Origin: Mesorhizobium zhangyense
GTDB lineage: Bacteria; Pseudomonadota; Alphaproteobacteria; Rhizobiales; Rhizobiaceae
DNA length: 64,000 nt
Assembly: GCF_011045115.1 (NCBI RefSeq)
Contig: NZ_JAAKZG010000006.1
Span: 310,001-374,000, forward strand
Reading direction: 5' to 3'
A model generated the notes under the pieces. The model was not told the origin of the DNA and searched no databases. It worked only from the letters and a program-made list of their open reading frames with translations. The position numbers and the translations under genes are program-made. Every line of letters starts with the position of its first letter. Position 1 is the stretch's first letter. Below, one piece after another: positions 24,286 to 33,539 of the stretch.

Positions 24286-24459
24286 ACCTTGTCTGTCTGC
24301 GAAAGTCACATCGGCGCGACGCCGGGAGCAAACTGCGCTGCCATGCATTATGGCAGGGGCAGACCCGCGCCGTGACGTGTTGACGCGGCCCGCCTGCCGG
24401 TCGATCATCGGGATCTAGGTGAGGCACTTCTCAAACCAAAAACAATCCGGGATACAAAA

Positions 24460-25881
24460 ATGGAAAAAGCCGAAATCGGCCTGATTGGCCTTGGCGTCAT
24501 GGGCTCCAACCTGGCCCTTAATATCGCCGAAAACGGCCACCCGATCGCCGTCTTCAACCGCACCACCAGCCGCACCGGCACATTCTTCGAGGCAGCGGGC
24601 GACCTGCGCAAGATGATCGTGCCCTGCACGACGCTGGCTGAACTCGCCGACGCGATCAAACCGCCGCGCCCGGTCATCATCATGGTGCAGGCCGGCCAGC
24701 CGGTGGACGAGCAGATCGCAGCACTTCGCGAGGTGCTTTCGGCGGGCGACATCATCATCGATGCCGGCAACGCCAATTTCCGCGACACGATCCGGCGCTT
24801 TTCCGAACTCGACGGCTCCGGCCTGACCTTCATCGGCATGGGCGTTTCGGGCGGCGAGGAAGGCGCGCGGCACGGCCCCTCGATCATGGTCGGCGGCACG
24901 GAAGACTCCTACAAGCGCGTCGAAAAAATCCTCATCGACATTTCGGCCAAGTTCGAGGGCGAGCCTTGTGCCGCCTGGCTCGGGACCGGTGGCGCCGGGC
25001 ATTTCGTGAAAACCATCCACAACGGCATCGAATATGCCGACATGCAGATGATCGCCGAGATCTACGGCGTGCTGCGCGACGGGCTTGGCATGAAGCCCAA
25101 GGAAATCGGCGCGGTTTTCGCCGAATGGAACAAGGGCCGGCTGAATTCATACCTCATCGAAATCACCGCGACCGTTCTGGCTGCTGACGATCTCGATACC
25201 GGCAAGCCTATCGTCGAGATGATCCTCGACCGCGCCGGCCAGAAGGGCACAGGCAAATGGTCGGTGATCGAGGCGCAGACGCTCGGCGTGTCAGCCACCG
25301 CGATCGAGGCTGCCGTTTCGGCACGCATTCTCTCATCGCTCAAGGACGAGCGGCTGGCGGCGGAAAAGGCTTATGGCACCGGCGGCGTCTCGAAATTTTC
25401 GGGCAACCGCGACAAGGTCCTGCACGATCTGGAACTCGCACTCTTCGCCGGCAAGATCGCTGCCTATGCGCAAGGTTTCGCAGTGATGGATGCTGCCTCG
25501 AAACAGTTCGGCTGGAACCTGCCGATGCCGACCATCGCCAAGATCTGGCGCGCCGGCTGTATCATCCGCTCGCAGTTCCTCGGCACGCTGGCCGACGCTT
25601 TTGAGAAGAGCGGCGCGCTCGCAAACCTTTTGATGGCGCCGGCCTTCATCGAGATGATGAAGGAGGCGCATCCCTCGCTGCGCCGCATCGTGGCGCAGGC
25701 CGCCGAAGCCGGCCTGCCGACGCCGGCGCTGTCATCGGCACTGGCCTATTTCGACAGCTATCGCCAGGGACGCGGCACCTCAAACCTGATCCAGGCGCAG
25801 CGCGATTATTTTGGCGCGCATGGCTTCGAGCGCATCGATGCACCCGGCGCGCATCACGGTCCATGGGCCGGCGGCGGCTGA
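24460..25881 (+). CDS. gnd: 6-phosphogluconate dehydrogenase, decarboxylating
   Basis: A 473-residue enzyme of the oxidative pentose phosphate pathway, converting 6-phosphogluconate to ribulose-5-phosphate, CO2 and NAD(P)H. The coenzyme motif is IGLIGLGVMGSNLALNIAEN at residues 5-24. The catalytic-lysine stretch GTGGAGHFVKTIHNGIEYAD and the C-terminal all-helical domain (RDYFGAHGFERID, ending near HHGPWAG) are all present. Length is normal for the homodimeric form. It stands alone after the Fur-family gene, with GGGA a few bases before the ATG. Confidence 0.96.
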   Translation: MEKAEIGLIGLGVMGSNLALNIAENGHPIAVFNRTTSRTGTFFEAAGDLRKMIVPCTTLAELADAIKPPRPVIIMVQAGQPVDEQIAALREVLSAGDIIIDAGNANFRDTIRRFSELDGSGLTFIGMGVSGGEEGARHGPSIMVGGTEDSYKRVEKILIDISAKFEGEPCAAWLGTGGAGHFVKTIHNGIEYADMQMIAEIYGVLRDGLGMKPKEIGAVFAEWNKGRLNSYLIEITATVLAADDLDTGKPIVEMILDRAGQKGTGKWSVIEAQTLGVSATAIEAAVSARILSSLKDERLAAEKAYGTGGVSKFSGNRDKVLHDLELALFAGKIAAYAQGFAVMDAASKQFGWNLPMPTIAKIWRAGCIIRSQFLGTLADAFEKSGALANLLMAPAFIEMMKEAHPSLRRIVAQAAEAGLPTPALSSALAYFDSYRQGRGTSNLIQAQRDYFGAHGFERIDAPGAHHGPWAGGG

Positions 25882-26222
25882 ACTCGTTCGGTCCGTTTCC
25901 GCAATCTGATCGTTGCCTTGACCGACCTGGGCGTTGTTCGTCAGGTCGGTGGTTGCGGATATTATTCTGAACGCCTCTGACTGCATGATCTGTCGAGGCA
26001 TGGATTCCCGACACTCTCCGCTTCGCTCACGAGGTCGAGAATGACGAGCTTCATTTTAACGCTTCTGCAACCGGAGACGTTGGAGATTAGCAAGCGGCGA
26101 AACCGCAACTCGTCATTCTCGACCTCGTGAGCGAGGAACGAGCGGAGAGTGTCGGGAATCCATGCCTGAACCTGGCGGACGTGAGAGGCGGTTCGAGCAC
26201 AGACACCAGAATGCGCCGAAAA
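25882..26222. other. long intergenic region between gnd and the aldo/keto reductase
   Basis: These 341 bases between two convergent genes are dominated by the palindromic repeat at 25996-26167. I see no gene or RNA in the rest. Confidence 0.6.
25996..26167. repeat. large palindromic repeat, near-intact copy
   Basis: Arms of about 52-58 bp: AGGCATGGATTCCCGACACT starts the left arm and AGTGTCGGGAATCCATGCCT ends the right, and both continue through CTCACGAGGTCGAGAATGACG or its complement. The left arm lacks a 7-bp block (CGTTCCT) that the right arm keeps as AGGAACG. The central 60 bp resembles the centre of the copy at 7275-7420. On transcription it would form a very long hairpin that could terminate both convergent genes. 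Confidence 0.8.
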
Positions 26223-27272
26223 TTACTTCTTCCGCACCGGCCCTTTCCGCTCGGCCGAGCGGGCCCAGAGATTGATGTCGGCCTCGCGGGCGTACTGATC
26301 GATCTCGGCAAGCTCGGCATCCGAGAAATCCGGGTTCTTCAGCGCACCGACGCAATCCTCCACCTGCTCCGGCCGGCTGGCGCCAATCAGCGCAGAAGTC
26401 ACCCGACCGCCGCGCAGCACCCAGGCAAGCGCCATCTGCGCCAGCGTCTGGCCGCGCTTTTCGGCGATGGCGTTCAGCGCCTTGATGTTGGCGAGCGCCT
26501 TGTCGTTGAGGAATTCCTGGCGCAGCGACTTGCCTTGCGCGGCGCGGCTGTCCTCGGGAATGCCCTTCAGATATTTCGTCGTCAGCATGCCTTGCGCCAG
26601 CGGCGAGAACACGATCGAACCGACGCCGAGCTCGTCCAGCGTGTCGAGCAGCCCGTCTTCCTCGACCCAGCGATTGAGCATGGAATAGCTCGGCTGGTGG
26701 ATAAGGCAGGGCGTGCCAAGCTCGCGCAGGATCGCCGCGGCCTCGCGGGTGCGCTGCGAATTGTAGGACGAGATGCCGACATAGAGCGCCTTGCCCGAGC
26801 GCACGGCATGGTCGAGCGCCATCATCGTTTCTTCCAGCGGAGTTTCCGGATCGAAGCGGTGCGAATAGAAGATGTCGACATAATCGAGCCCCATGCGCTT
26901 GAGACTCTGGTCGAGGCTTGCCAGCACATATTTACGGCTGCCCCATTCGCCATACGGCCCCGGCCACATGTCGTAGCCGGCCTTGCTGGAGATGATCAGC
27001 TCGTCACGCAGGCCGGCAAAGTCGGCGCGCAGGATTTCGCCGAAGGCAGTTTCGGCAGAACCGGGCGGCGGACCGTAATTGTTGGCGAGGTCGAAATGGG
27101 TGATGCCGAGGTCGAAGGCCTTGCGGCAGATCGCCTGCTTGGTCTGGTGCGGCGTATCGTTGCCGAAATTGTGCCAGAGCCCGAGCGAGATCGCCGGCAG
27201 CTTCAGGCCGGAGCGGCCGCAGCGGTTGTAGCGCATCGTCTCGTAACGGTTGTCGGCGGGATGCCAGGCCAT
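26223..27272 (-). CDS. aldo/keto reductase (YghZ / L-glyceraldehyde-3-phosphate reductase type)
   Basis: A 349-residue NADPH-dependent reductase of AKR family 14. The barrel shows the catalytic tetrad region HFDLANNYGPPPGSAE (Asp, Tyr), a lysine in LIISSKAGYDMWPGPYG and a histidine in YVDIFYSHRFDPETP. The cofactor-binding C-terminal part ends with LIGASRPEQVEDCV. The GYDMWPGPYGEWGSRKY stretch is diagnostic of YghZ-like enzymes that reduce L-GAP, methylglyoxal and related aldehydes. GAGGAAA precedes the ATG. It ends the leftward sugar cluster, 58 bp after the Gfo/Idh gene, and may handle an aldehyde by-product of it. Confidence 0.9.
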   Translation of the reverse strand: MAWHPADNRYETMRYNRCGRSGLKLPAISLGLWHNFGNDTPHQTKQAICRKAFDLGITHFDLANNYGPPPGSAETAFGEILRADFAGLRDELIISSKAGYDMWPGPYGEWGSRKYVLASLDQSLKRMGLDYVDIFYSHRFDPETPLEETMMALDHAVRSGKALYVGISSYNSQRTREAAAILRELGTPCLIHQPSYSMLNRWVEEDGLLDTLDELGVGSIVFSPLAQGMLTTKYLKGIPEDSRAAQGKSLRQEFLNDKALANIKALNAIAEKRGQTLAQMALAWVLRGGRVTSALIGASRPEQVEDCVGALKNPDFSDAELAEIDQYAREADINLWARSAERKGPVRKK

Positions 27273-27330
27273 GGTGATTTCCTCGAAGAATCTGTCGGGA
27301 GGGATTTGGATTTGCTCCCTCCCGATAGAC

Positions 27331-28473
27331 CTATTTTGTTTTGGCGAGAAGCGCCTTGGCTTCCTTTATGCCGAGTGCGGCAGGCCGCTCGCAGGTCGTC
27401 CGCATGTCAACGAACTTGCCGCTGTCCCCGGATTTCAGGATGCCGGTCATGATGTCGACGACATGCAGCGCGAGGTCGAGCGAGCAGCGATGCGGCCGTC
27501 CCTCCCGGATGGCGATCGCCATATCGGCAAGGCCGGCCGTACGGTAATTGGCCATCGGCCCTTGCGAATGGACTTCATTGGCCTTCTGGAAAGGATGGTC
27601 CCATTTCGGCAGCTTCTTGGCCGGCTTGCTGCCCTTGGTGTAGCGCAGGTCGCCGCCGAAGAAGTTGGGATCGGGCATGTAGAGCGTGCCGTTCTCGCCG
27701 TAGAGTTCCATCGGGGCATGGCCGCTGTGCCAGACATCCCAGCTCGCATTGAAGGTGATCACCGCGCCGTTCTCGAATTCCAGTAGGGCATGGATGGTCG
27801 TCGGCGTCGAGACCGGGATTTTTTCGCCGGCACGCGGCTTGGAACTGATCGTCCGCTCCCTGGCGGGGATCGCGGTCAGTGCGGCCACCCGCTTCACCGG
27901 TCCGATGAGTTGGACCAGGTTGGTGATGTAATAAGGCCCGAGATCGAGGATCGGTCCGCCGCCGGGCAGGAAAAAAAAGTCCGGGTTGGGATGCCAGTGC
28001 TCCATGCCGTGGCTCATGACATGGCAGGTGCCGCTGGTGATCTTGCCGAGCTTGCCGTCGTCGATCATGTGGCGGGCAAGCTGGTGCGAGCCGCCGAAGA
28101 AAGTGTCGGGCGCCGAACCAATGCGCAGCCCCTTCTTTTCGGCCCGCTTCTTCAGGTCGAGCCCTTCCTTGACCGAAAGCACGAAGGGCTTTTCCGAATA
28201 GACATGCTTGCCGGCGTCCAGCACCTGCTTCGACACTTCATAATGCGCTGCCGGAATGGTGAGGTTGACGACGATGTCGATGTCGTCGGACTTGAGCAAT
28301 CCGTCGACACTCTCGGCGCGCAGGGAGAACTCCTTGGCGCGCGCCTTTGCCGCTTCTTCGTTTATGTCGGCGCAGGCGCGCATTTCCATGCCGCGAAACA
28401 GCGGCGATAGCTTGAAGTAAGCCTTGGAGATGTTGCCGCAGCCGATGACGCCGATCCCGAGTTTCTTTGCCAT
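27331..28473 (-). CDS. Gfo/Idh/MocA family oxidoreductase
   Basis: A 380-residue NAD(P)-dependent dehydrogenase. The Rossmann motif is GIGVIGCGNISKAYFKLSP at the N-terminus, and the catalytic-lysine motif VYSEKPFVLS is near residue 93. The substrate-domain signature GGGPILDLGPYYITNLVQLIG follows near residue 170. AGGAGA precedes the ATG. It follows the TIM-barrel isomerase by 12 bp in the leftward importer operon. The enzyme is likely to oxidise the imported sugar or derivative, with the isomerase acting on the product. Confidence 0.9.
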   Translation of the reverse strand: MAKKLGIGVIGCGNISKAYFKLSPLFRGMEMRACADINEEAAKARAKEFSLRAESVDGLLKSDDIDIVVNLTIPAAHYEVSKQVLDAGKHVYSEKPFVLSVKEGLDLKKRAEKKGLRIGSAPDTFFGGSHQLARHMIDDGKLGKITSGTCHVMSHGMEHWHPNPDFFFLPGGGPILDLGPYYITNLVQLIGPVKRVAALTAIPARERTISSKPRAGEKIPVSTPTTIHALLEFENGAVITFNASWDVWHSGHAPMELYGENGTLYMPDPNFFGGDLRYTKGSKPAKKLPKWDHPFQKANEVHSQGPMANYRTAGLADMAIAIREGRPHRCSLDLALHVVDIMTGILKSGDSGKFVDMRTTCERPAALGIKEAKALLAKTK

Positions 28474-28485
28474 GATCGTCGTCTC

Positions 28486-29232
28486 CTAGAAGCTCTTGGC
28501 GGCTTCAAGCGAGCGCCGGGCGAAGCGTTCGAAATTGTTCGGATTGTCCTGTTCCATGATGAAGTATTTCGCCGGCGTCCGGTCGCGCAGCACGGCGGTC
28601 AGCGCCCTCCAGTCGATCGTGCCGTGGCCGACATCCGACCAGCCGTCTTCGTCCAGCCCCTCGCCGCTGCGGGCAATATCCTTCACATGCACAGCAATGA
28701 TGCGCGAGCCGTATTTCTCGATCCAGGCCATGGGATCGGCACCGCCGCGAACGATCCAGGCGATGTCGGCCTCCCAGCCGATATCGGGAGCCGCTTCGAG
28801 AATATGCGTCAGTGGCACCGAGCCGTCGGACAGGGCCGCGAATTCGAAATCGTGATTGTGCCAGGCGAAACCGAAGCCGGCCTTCCTGGCCTTATCGCTA
28901 ACCGCAGCCAGGCGCTTGCCGAATGCCTGCCAGCCGGCGCTGTCGGTCGGACGCTGCTCGGCCACCAGATAGGGACAAACCAGAACCTTCATGCCGAGCG
29001 CCGTTGCGATTTTTTCCGCGGCTGCGAAATCGTTCTCCAGCATGTCGATGGAAAAATGCCCGGTCGGCATGGCAAGGCCGTTCTTGTCGAGCTCGGCGCG
29101 CAGGCCGGCCGGATCGTCATAGACGCCGCCAAAGCCTTCGACTTCCCGGTAGCCGATCCAGCCGAGTGTTTTGACGACATCGTTCCAGGGCTGAAAATTG
29201 CGGGCGCTGTAAAGTTGAAATGACCAGTTCAT
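28486..29232 (-). CDS. sugar phosphate isomerase/epimerase family protein (TIM barrel)
   Basis: A 248-residue AP-endonuclease-2-fold TIM barrel beginning MNWSFQLYSARNFQPWNDVV. Metal-binding residues are in GFAWHNHDFEF, WEADIAWIVRGG, VHVKDIARSGEG and the terminal FIMEQDNPN. I start it at 29232, where family homology begins; the open frame extends upstream into the ATPase gene. It lies between the ATPase and the Gfo/Idh gene. Members isomerise or epimerise keto-sugars; the reaction here is unknown. Confidence 0.87.
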   Translation of the reverse strand: MNWSFQLYSARNFQPWNDVVKTLGWIGYREVEGFGGVYDDPAGLRAELDKNGLAMPTGHFSIDMLENDFAAAEKIATALGMKVLVCPYLVAEQRPTDSAGWQAFGKRLAAVSDKARKAGFGFAWHNHDFEFAALSDGSVPLTHILEAAPDIGWEADIAWIVRGGADPMAWIEKYGSRIIAVHVKDIARSGEGLDEDGWSDVGHGTIDWRALTAVLRDRTPAKYFIMEQDNPNNFERFARRSLEAAKSF

Positions 29233-29261
29233 GCCGATTGTCCGTGTTTGATGTTGGGAGT

Positions 29262-30365
29262 TCAGATGCGGTTTCCGGTGGGAGCGTCGAACAGCGAAGC
29301 GCGCGCCGGGTCGAAGCCGACGATCACACGGTCGCCGACTTTCAGGGGCTTTTCCGCCTCGGCGCGGAATGTGAGATTGCTGCCGCCAAGCTTGGTCCAG
29401 ACGAGCATGTCGGAGCCCATCGGTTCGATGATCTCGACCTCGATTTCGCGGGAGAAAGGCAGTGCCGCCGCCTGCTCGCCATGGGCGATATGCTCGGGCC
29501 TGATGCCGAATATGCAAGCGCCGGTGGCGGCACTGGATTTGTCGAAGGCATAGCGGTCGAGCGGCACCGAAACACCGTCCGCCTTGAAGTGTGGCTTCTC
29601 GCCGCCTTCGAGCTGGCCACTTATGAAATTCATGCTCGGAGAACCAAGGAAATCGGCGACGAAGCGATTGACCGGACGATTGTATATCGCCTGCGGCGCG
29701 TCAAGCTGCTGGATGACGCCACCCTTCATCACGGCGATGCGGTCGGCGAGCGTCAGCGCCTCGATCTGGTCGTGGGTGACATAGATCATGGTGTTGGCAA
29801 GCCGCTGATGCAGGCGCTTGATCTCGACGCGCAGTTCCGAGCGCAGCTTGGCATCGAGATTGGACAACGGCTCGTCGAACAGGAACACATCTACGTCACG
29901 CACCAGCGCCCGGCCGATGGCGACACGCTGGCGCTGGCCGCCGGAGAGCGCGGAAGGCTTTCGTTTCAGCAACGGTTCGATCTGCAATATTTCCGAAGCC
30001 CGCGCGATGCGCTTGGCGATCTCGTCCTTTGGCAGTCCGGCCGTCTTCAGGCCGAACGAAAGATTTCCCTCGACAGTCATCTGCGGGTAGAGCGCATAGG
30101 ACTGGAACACCATGCCGATGCCGCGGTCTTTCGGCTCTTCCCAGGTAACGTTCTTGCCGTTGATGAAGATCTGTCCGTCAGAAATATCGAGCAGGCCGGC
30201 GATGCAGTTGAGCAAGGTCGACTTGCCGCAACCGGACGGCCCGAGCAGCACCAGGAACTCGCCTTCGGCGATGTCGAGGTTCAGCGCCTGAAGCACCTGC
30301 ACGTTGCCGAAATTGAGCGACAGATCCTTGATCGAGACGCTGGGCTTGCCTGCCGCCATAACCAT
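29262..30365 (-). CDS. sugar ABC transporter ATP-binding protein (UgpC/MalK type)
   Basis: A 367-residue ATPase with Walker [10 protein letters not shown] (about residues 40-48), signature [14 protein letters not shown], Walker [13 protein letters not shown] and switch YVTHDQIEAL. A full-length C-terminal OB domain carries the conserved IRPEHI motif and terminal VIVGFDPARASLFD. The start ATG overlaps the stop of the upstream permease (TGATG). It energises the importer encoded by the next three genes upstream and resembles the ATPase of the first sugar operon at 16165. Confidence 0.94.
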   Translation of the reverse strand: MVMAAGKPSVSIKDLSLNFGNVQVLQALNLDIAEGEFLVLLGPSGCGKSTLLNCIAGLLDISDGQIFINGKNVTWEEPKDRGIGMVFQSYALYPQMTVEGNLSFGLKTAGLPKDEIAKRIARASEILQIEPLLKRKPSALSGGQRQRVAIGRALVRDVDVFLFDEPLSNLDAKLRSELRVEIKRLHQRLANTMIYVTHDQIEALTLADRIAVMKGGVIQQLDAPQAIYNRPVNRFVADFLGSPSMNFISGQLEGGEKPHFKADGVSVPLDRYAFDKSSAATGACIFGIRPEHIAHGEQAAALPFSREIEVEIIEPMGSDMLVWTKLGGSNLTFRAEAEKPLKVGDRVIVGFDPARASLFDAPTGNRI

Positions 30366-31300
30366 CAACCCTTGACCGCGCCAGCGGCGATGCCGCGCAC
30401 GAACAGCTTGCCGGAAGCGAAGTAGACGATCAGCGGCACAAGGCCGGTCAGGATGGTTGCGGCCATGTTGACGTTGTACTCCTTCACGCCTTGCACTGAA
30501 TTGACGATGTTGTTGAGCTGTACGGTCATCGGATAGGTGTCCGGCCGCGTGTAGACGACGCCGAAGAGAAAATCGTTCCAGATGCCGGTGACCTGCAGGA
30601 TGATCGCGACGACGAAGATCGGCAGCGACATAGGCAGCATGATGCGGAAGTAGATGCCCCAGAAACCTGCCCCGTCGACGCGGGCTGCCTTGAACAGCTC
30701 TTCGGGAACGGAGGTAAAGTAATTGCGGAAAAGCAGCGTCAGGATCGGCATGCCGAAGATGGAATGAACGATGACGAGACCCCACAGGCTGCCATAGAGG
30801 CCGATTTCCCTGAGCAGTATGACGATCGGGTAGATCATCACCTGATAGGGGATGAAGGCGCCGACGATGAGGATGGTGAAGAAGAGATCGGCGCCCTTGA
30901 AGCGCCAGTTGGCGAGCGCGTAGCCGTTGATCGAGGCGAGCGCGATCGACAGGATTACCGACGGCACGGTGATGCGCACCGAGTTCCAGAAGCCGCGCGA
31001 AAGGCCGTCGCAATTGAGGCCGGTGCAGGCCTGCGACCAGGCCTTTACCCAGGGCTCGAAAGTGATCTCCACCGGCGGCGAGAAGATGTTGCCGAGGCGG
31101 ATTTCCGGCATGCCCTTCAGCGACGTTACGACCATCACATAGAGCGGCAGCAGGTAATAGACCGCCACCACGATGAGCGTGCCGTAGAGAAAGATGTTGC
31201 GGCGGGAAAAGGTTTTTCGCGGCTTTGCTCCGCGCGGCCCGGTTTCGATCCGGGTTGCGGTTGCGGCGGGCGCCATGTCGAGGGTTGCCGTATCAGCCAC
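30365..31300 (-). CDS. sugar ABC transporter permease (MalG type)
   Basis: A 311-residue inner-membrane protein with six predicted helices. A cytoplasmic N-terminal tail of about 35 residues precedes the first (LYGTLIVVAVYYLLPLYVMV). The EAA loop reads EELFKAARVDGAGFWGIYFR, then IMLPMSLPI, and the C-terminus is the family-typical RGIAAGAVKG. The likely start is a GTG with GGGAGG upstream. It overlaps the upstream permease by eight bases and the ATPase start by one, a tight operon. Confidence 0.92.
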   Translation of the reverse strand: MADTATLDMAPAATATRIETGPRGAKPRKTFSRRNIFLYGTLIVVAVYYLLPLYVMVVTSLKGMPEIRLGNIFSPPVEITFEPWVKAWSQACTGLNCDGLSRGFWNSVRITVPSVILSIALASINGYALANWRFKGADLFFTILIVGAFIPYQVMIYPIVILLREIGLYGSLWGLVIVHSIFGMPILTLLFRNYFTSVPEELFKAARVDGAGFWGIYFRIMLPMSLPIFVVAIILQVTGIWNDFLFGVVYTRPDTYPMTVQLNNIVNSVQGVKEYNVNMAATILTGLVPLIVYFASGKLFVRGIAAGAVKG

Positions 31301-32192
31301 GCCGCGCCCTCCCGAATTCGAGATAGGCCCATGGCACGACGACGATGATCACACTGAGCAGCATCATGGTCGAGGCGGCAAAGCCCTGGCCGAGATTCTG
31401 GGCGAAGAACATGTAGTCGTAGACATATTTCGCCGGCACTTCGGAAGCGATGCCGGGGCCACCGCTGGTCTGCGCGACGACGAGATCGTAGACCTTGATG
31501 ATGCCAGAGGCGATGATGACGATGGTGGTGATGAAGACGGGCCGCATCATCGGAATGACGATGAAGAGATAGGTCTTCCACATAGGGATGCCGTCGACGC
31601 GCGCCGCCTTCCAGATGTCCTCGTCGATGCCGCGCAGGCCCGCCAGCATCAGGCACATGACAAGGCCGGTGCCTTGCCAGAGTGCCGCGATCAGGATGCC
31701 GTAGATGACGATGCTGGCATCATAGAGCGGGTTGAAGGTGAAGCTTTCCCAACCCAGCCCGCGCACCACGGCCTGCACGCCGAAATCCGGGTTAAGCAGC
31801 CATTGCCAGACCAGCCCGGTGACGATGAAGGACAAGGCAAAGGGATAAAGGAAGATGGTGCGGAACGTGTCCTCGAAGCGAATCTTCTGGTCGAGCAGGG
31901 CCGCAAGCAGAAAGCCGATCGCCAGCGAGAAGATGAGCGAGAGCACGCCGTAGATTGCAAGATTCTCGACGGCCACGCCCCAGCGTGGTGCCGCCCAGAG
32001 CCGGTAATACTGGTCGAGCCCGACGAAGCTGAAGCGCGGCAGAAGCTTCGAATTGGTGAAGGAATAAAGCACGGTCCAGGCGGTGCCGCCGGCGAAGACC
32101 ACGACCGCCGTAAGGATCATCGGTACGGAGGCGATCTTGGCGCTCAGGTTCCTGAACAGCTGGCTGGGGCGCTTGGGATAGGTTTCGCTCAC
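31293..32192 (-). CDS. sugar ABC transporter permease (MalF type)
   Basis: A permease of about 299 residues with six helices, beginning with a short basic tail and the helix ASVPMILTAVVVFAGGTAW. The coupling loop is DIWKAARVDGIPMWKTYLF, then IVIPMMRPV near residues 200-230. I start it at a GTG at 32192 with AAGGA six bases upstream; an ATG at 32225 lies inside the hairpin region and is less likely. It is separated from the binding-protein gene by a perfect 12-bp hairpin. Confidence 0.9.
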   Translation of the reverse strand: MSETYPKRPSQLFRNLSAKIASVPMILTAVVVFAGGTAWTVLYSFTNSKLLPRFSFVGLDQYYRLWAAPRWGVAVENLAIYGVLSLIFSLAIGFLLAALLDQKIRFEDTFRTIFLYPFALSFIVTGLVWQWLLNPDFGVQAVVRGLGWESFTFNPLYDASIVIYGILIAALWQGTGLVMCLMLAGLRGIDEDIWKAARVDGIPMWKTYLFIVIPMMRPVFITTIVIIASGIIKVYDLVVAQTSGGPGIASEVPAKYVYDYMFFAQNLGQGFAASTMMLLSVIIVVVPWAYLEFGRARRG

Positions 32193-32220
32193 AGCAATCC
32201 TTTTGGATATGAGGCCGGAA

Positions 32221-32250
32221 CACACCGGCCCGTTCAGACGGGCCGGTGTG
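32221..32250 (-). terminator. perfect hairpin between binding-protein and permease genes
   Basis: CACACCGGCCCG (32221-32232) and CGGGCCGGTGTG (32239-32250) form a perfect 12-bp G+C-rich stem with a six-base loop. It lies 17 bases past the binding-protein stop. There is no T-run, so it more likely stabilises the binding-protein mRNA or attenuates transcription, as at 13081-13110. Confidence 0.65.
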
Positions 32251-32267
32251 CAGTATCGGCAGCAAGA

Positions 32268-33506
32268 TCAGTCGGCGCTCGAGACGATGTCGGCAAAACG
32301 CTTCTGGGCGTCTTCGACGGTCAGGCCCTGATTGGAGAAGAACTCGGAGAAGAGATCCTCCTTCTGCTTCTGGGTGTCCTGCGACATGAGCTGGTCGGTC
32401 CAGGGCATGACATTGCCCTTGGCCAGGATGTCGAGGCCTTTCTTCATGCAGTCATTGGCGGCGTTCAGGTCGACGTCGCCACGTACCGGCAGCGAGCCTT
32501 TCTTGAGGTTGAACGCAACCTGCGTCTTGGGATCGAGAAGCGTCGTCGCCAGCGCTTCCTGCGCCTTGGACTTGGCTTCGTCCTTCAGCAGCGGGAAATA
32601 GAAAGCGTCGCCGCCGGTCGCGATCATCGGATTGAGGCCGAGCCCGGGCAGGCAGGAATAATCCTTGCCGGCCACCTTTCCGGCAACCTGGAACTCGCCC
32701 TGCGCCCAGTCACCCATGATCTGGCCGCCGGCCTTGCCGGTGATGACCATGTTGGTGGCCTGGTTCCAGTCCTGCACATTGGTGCCCTTCGACATTTTGC
32801 GGGCGTCGTCGGCGGCCTTGAAGACCTTGCCGATCTCTGGCCCGGCGGCAAACGCCGCATCCTTGTCCTGATAGACTTTCAGGAAAGTGTCCTTGCCGCC
32901 AACTGCGGCGAGCAGAACGTCGAACGCGCCGGATGCCTGCCAGGGCTGGCCGCCGACTGCCAGCGGCACGATGCCGGCTTTCTCGAGGGCGGGAGCAGCA
33001 GCCACGAACTCGTTCCAGTCCTTCGGCACGGCGACGCCGGCCTTCTCGAAGGCTTCGTTGGACAGCCACAGCCATTGCCATGAATGGATGTTGACCGGCA
33101 CGCAGTAAATCTTGCCGTCGATGGTGCAGCTGTCGAGCAGGCTCTTCGGCCGAACGATCTCGGTCCATTTTTCCTTGGTGGCGATGTCGGTCAGGTCGCG
33201 CATAAGCCCGGCCTGCACGAGCTCCTCGGCCTGGCGGCCGTGGTTGAACTGGGTGGCGCCCATCGGATCGCCGCCAGTAATACGGCTGATCATGATCGGG
33301 CGGGCGGTGCCGCCGGAACCGGCAATGGCGCCGTCGACCCAGTGATTGCCCGTCGCGTCGAAGGCCTTGGCGAGCTCGCCAACCGCGGCTGCTTCGCCGC
33401 CGGAGGTCCACCAATGCGTTACTTCAAGATCGGTCGCCGAAGCGGCGGCGGCAGTCATGAATGCAACCCCAGCTGCAAGCGCAGCGGTCGTGAGACAATA
33501 ACGCAT
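32268..33506 (-). CDS. sugar ABC transporter substrate-binding protein
   Basis: A 412-residue family 1 solute-binding protein. The signal peptide (about residues 1-24, ending AAAASA) leads into TDLEVTHWWTSGGEAAAVGE, the usual start of sugar-binding proteins of the AglE/ThuE kind. I start it at the ATG at 33506, five bases after AGGAG; a GTG two codons upstream overlaps that site. It is the first gene of the second leftward sugar operon, preceded by one copy of the 15-bp LacI-type operator. The sugar is unknown; oligosaccharides and alpha-glucosides are plausible for the family. Confidence 0.92.
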   Translation of the reverse strand: MRYCLTTAALAAGVAFMTAAAASATDLEVTHWWTSGGEAAAVGELAKAFDATGNHWVDGAIAGSGGTARPIMISRITGGDPMGATQFNHGRQAEELVQAGLMRDLTDIATKEKWTEIVRPKSLLDSCTIDGKIYCVPVNIHSWQWLWLSNEAFEKAGVAVPKDWNEFVAAAPALEKAGIVPLAVGGQPWQASGAFDVLLAAVGGKDTFLKVYQDKDAAFAAGPEIGKVFKAADDARKMSKGTNVQDWNQATNMVITGKAGGQIMGDWAQGEFQVAGKVAGKDYSCLPGLGLNPMIATGGDAFYFPLLKDEAKSKAQEALATTLLDPKTQVAFNLKKGSLPVRGDVDLNAANDCMKKGLDILAKGNVMPWTDQLMSQDTQKQKEDLFSEFFSNQGLTVEDAQKRFADIVSSAD

Positions 33507-33524
33507 CGTCACTCCTCCCTGAAA

Positions 33525-33539
33525 TCTGAAACGTTACAG
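33525..33539. promoter_or_regulatory. LacI-type operator copy 1
   Basis: TCTGAAACGTTACAG, a near-palindrome around the AACGTT core typical of LacI/GalR operators, about 20 bp upstream of the binding-protein start. It is repeated exactly at 33810-33824. It would block transcription or initiation of the importer operon when bound by the divergent LacI regulator. Confidence 0.65.

Noticed and set aside
24340-24356. Inverted repeat TGCCAT/ATGGCA between the Fur-family gene and gnd
   Set aside because: The arms are only 6 bp and it has neither a T-run nor a matching second copy; chance is likely.
30366-31013. Upstream extension of the second importer ATPase
   Set aside because: It overlaps the MalG-type permease in another frame; the ATPase homology starts at 30365.
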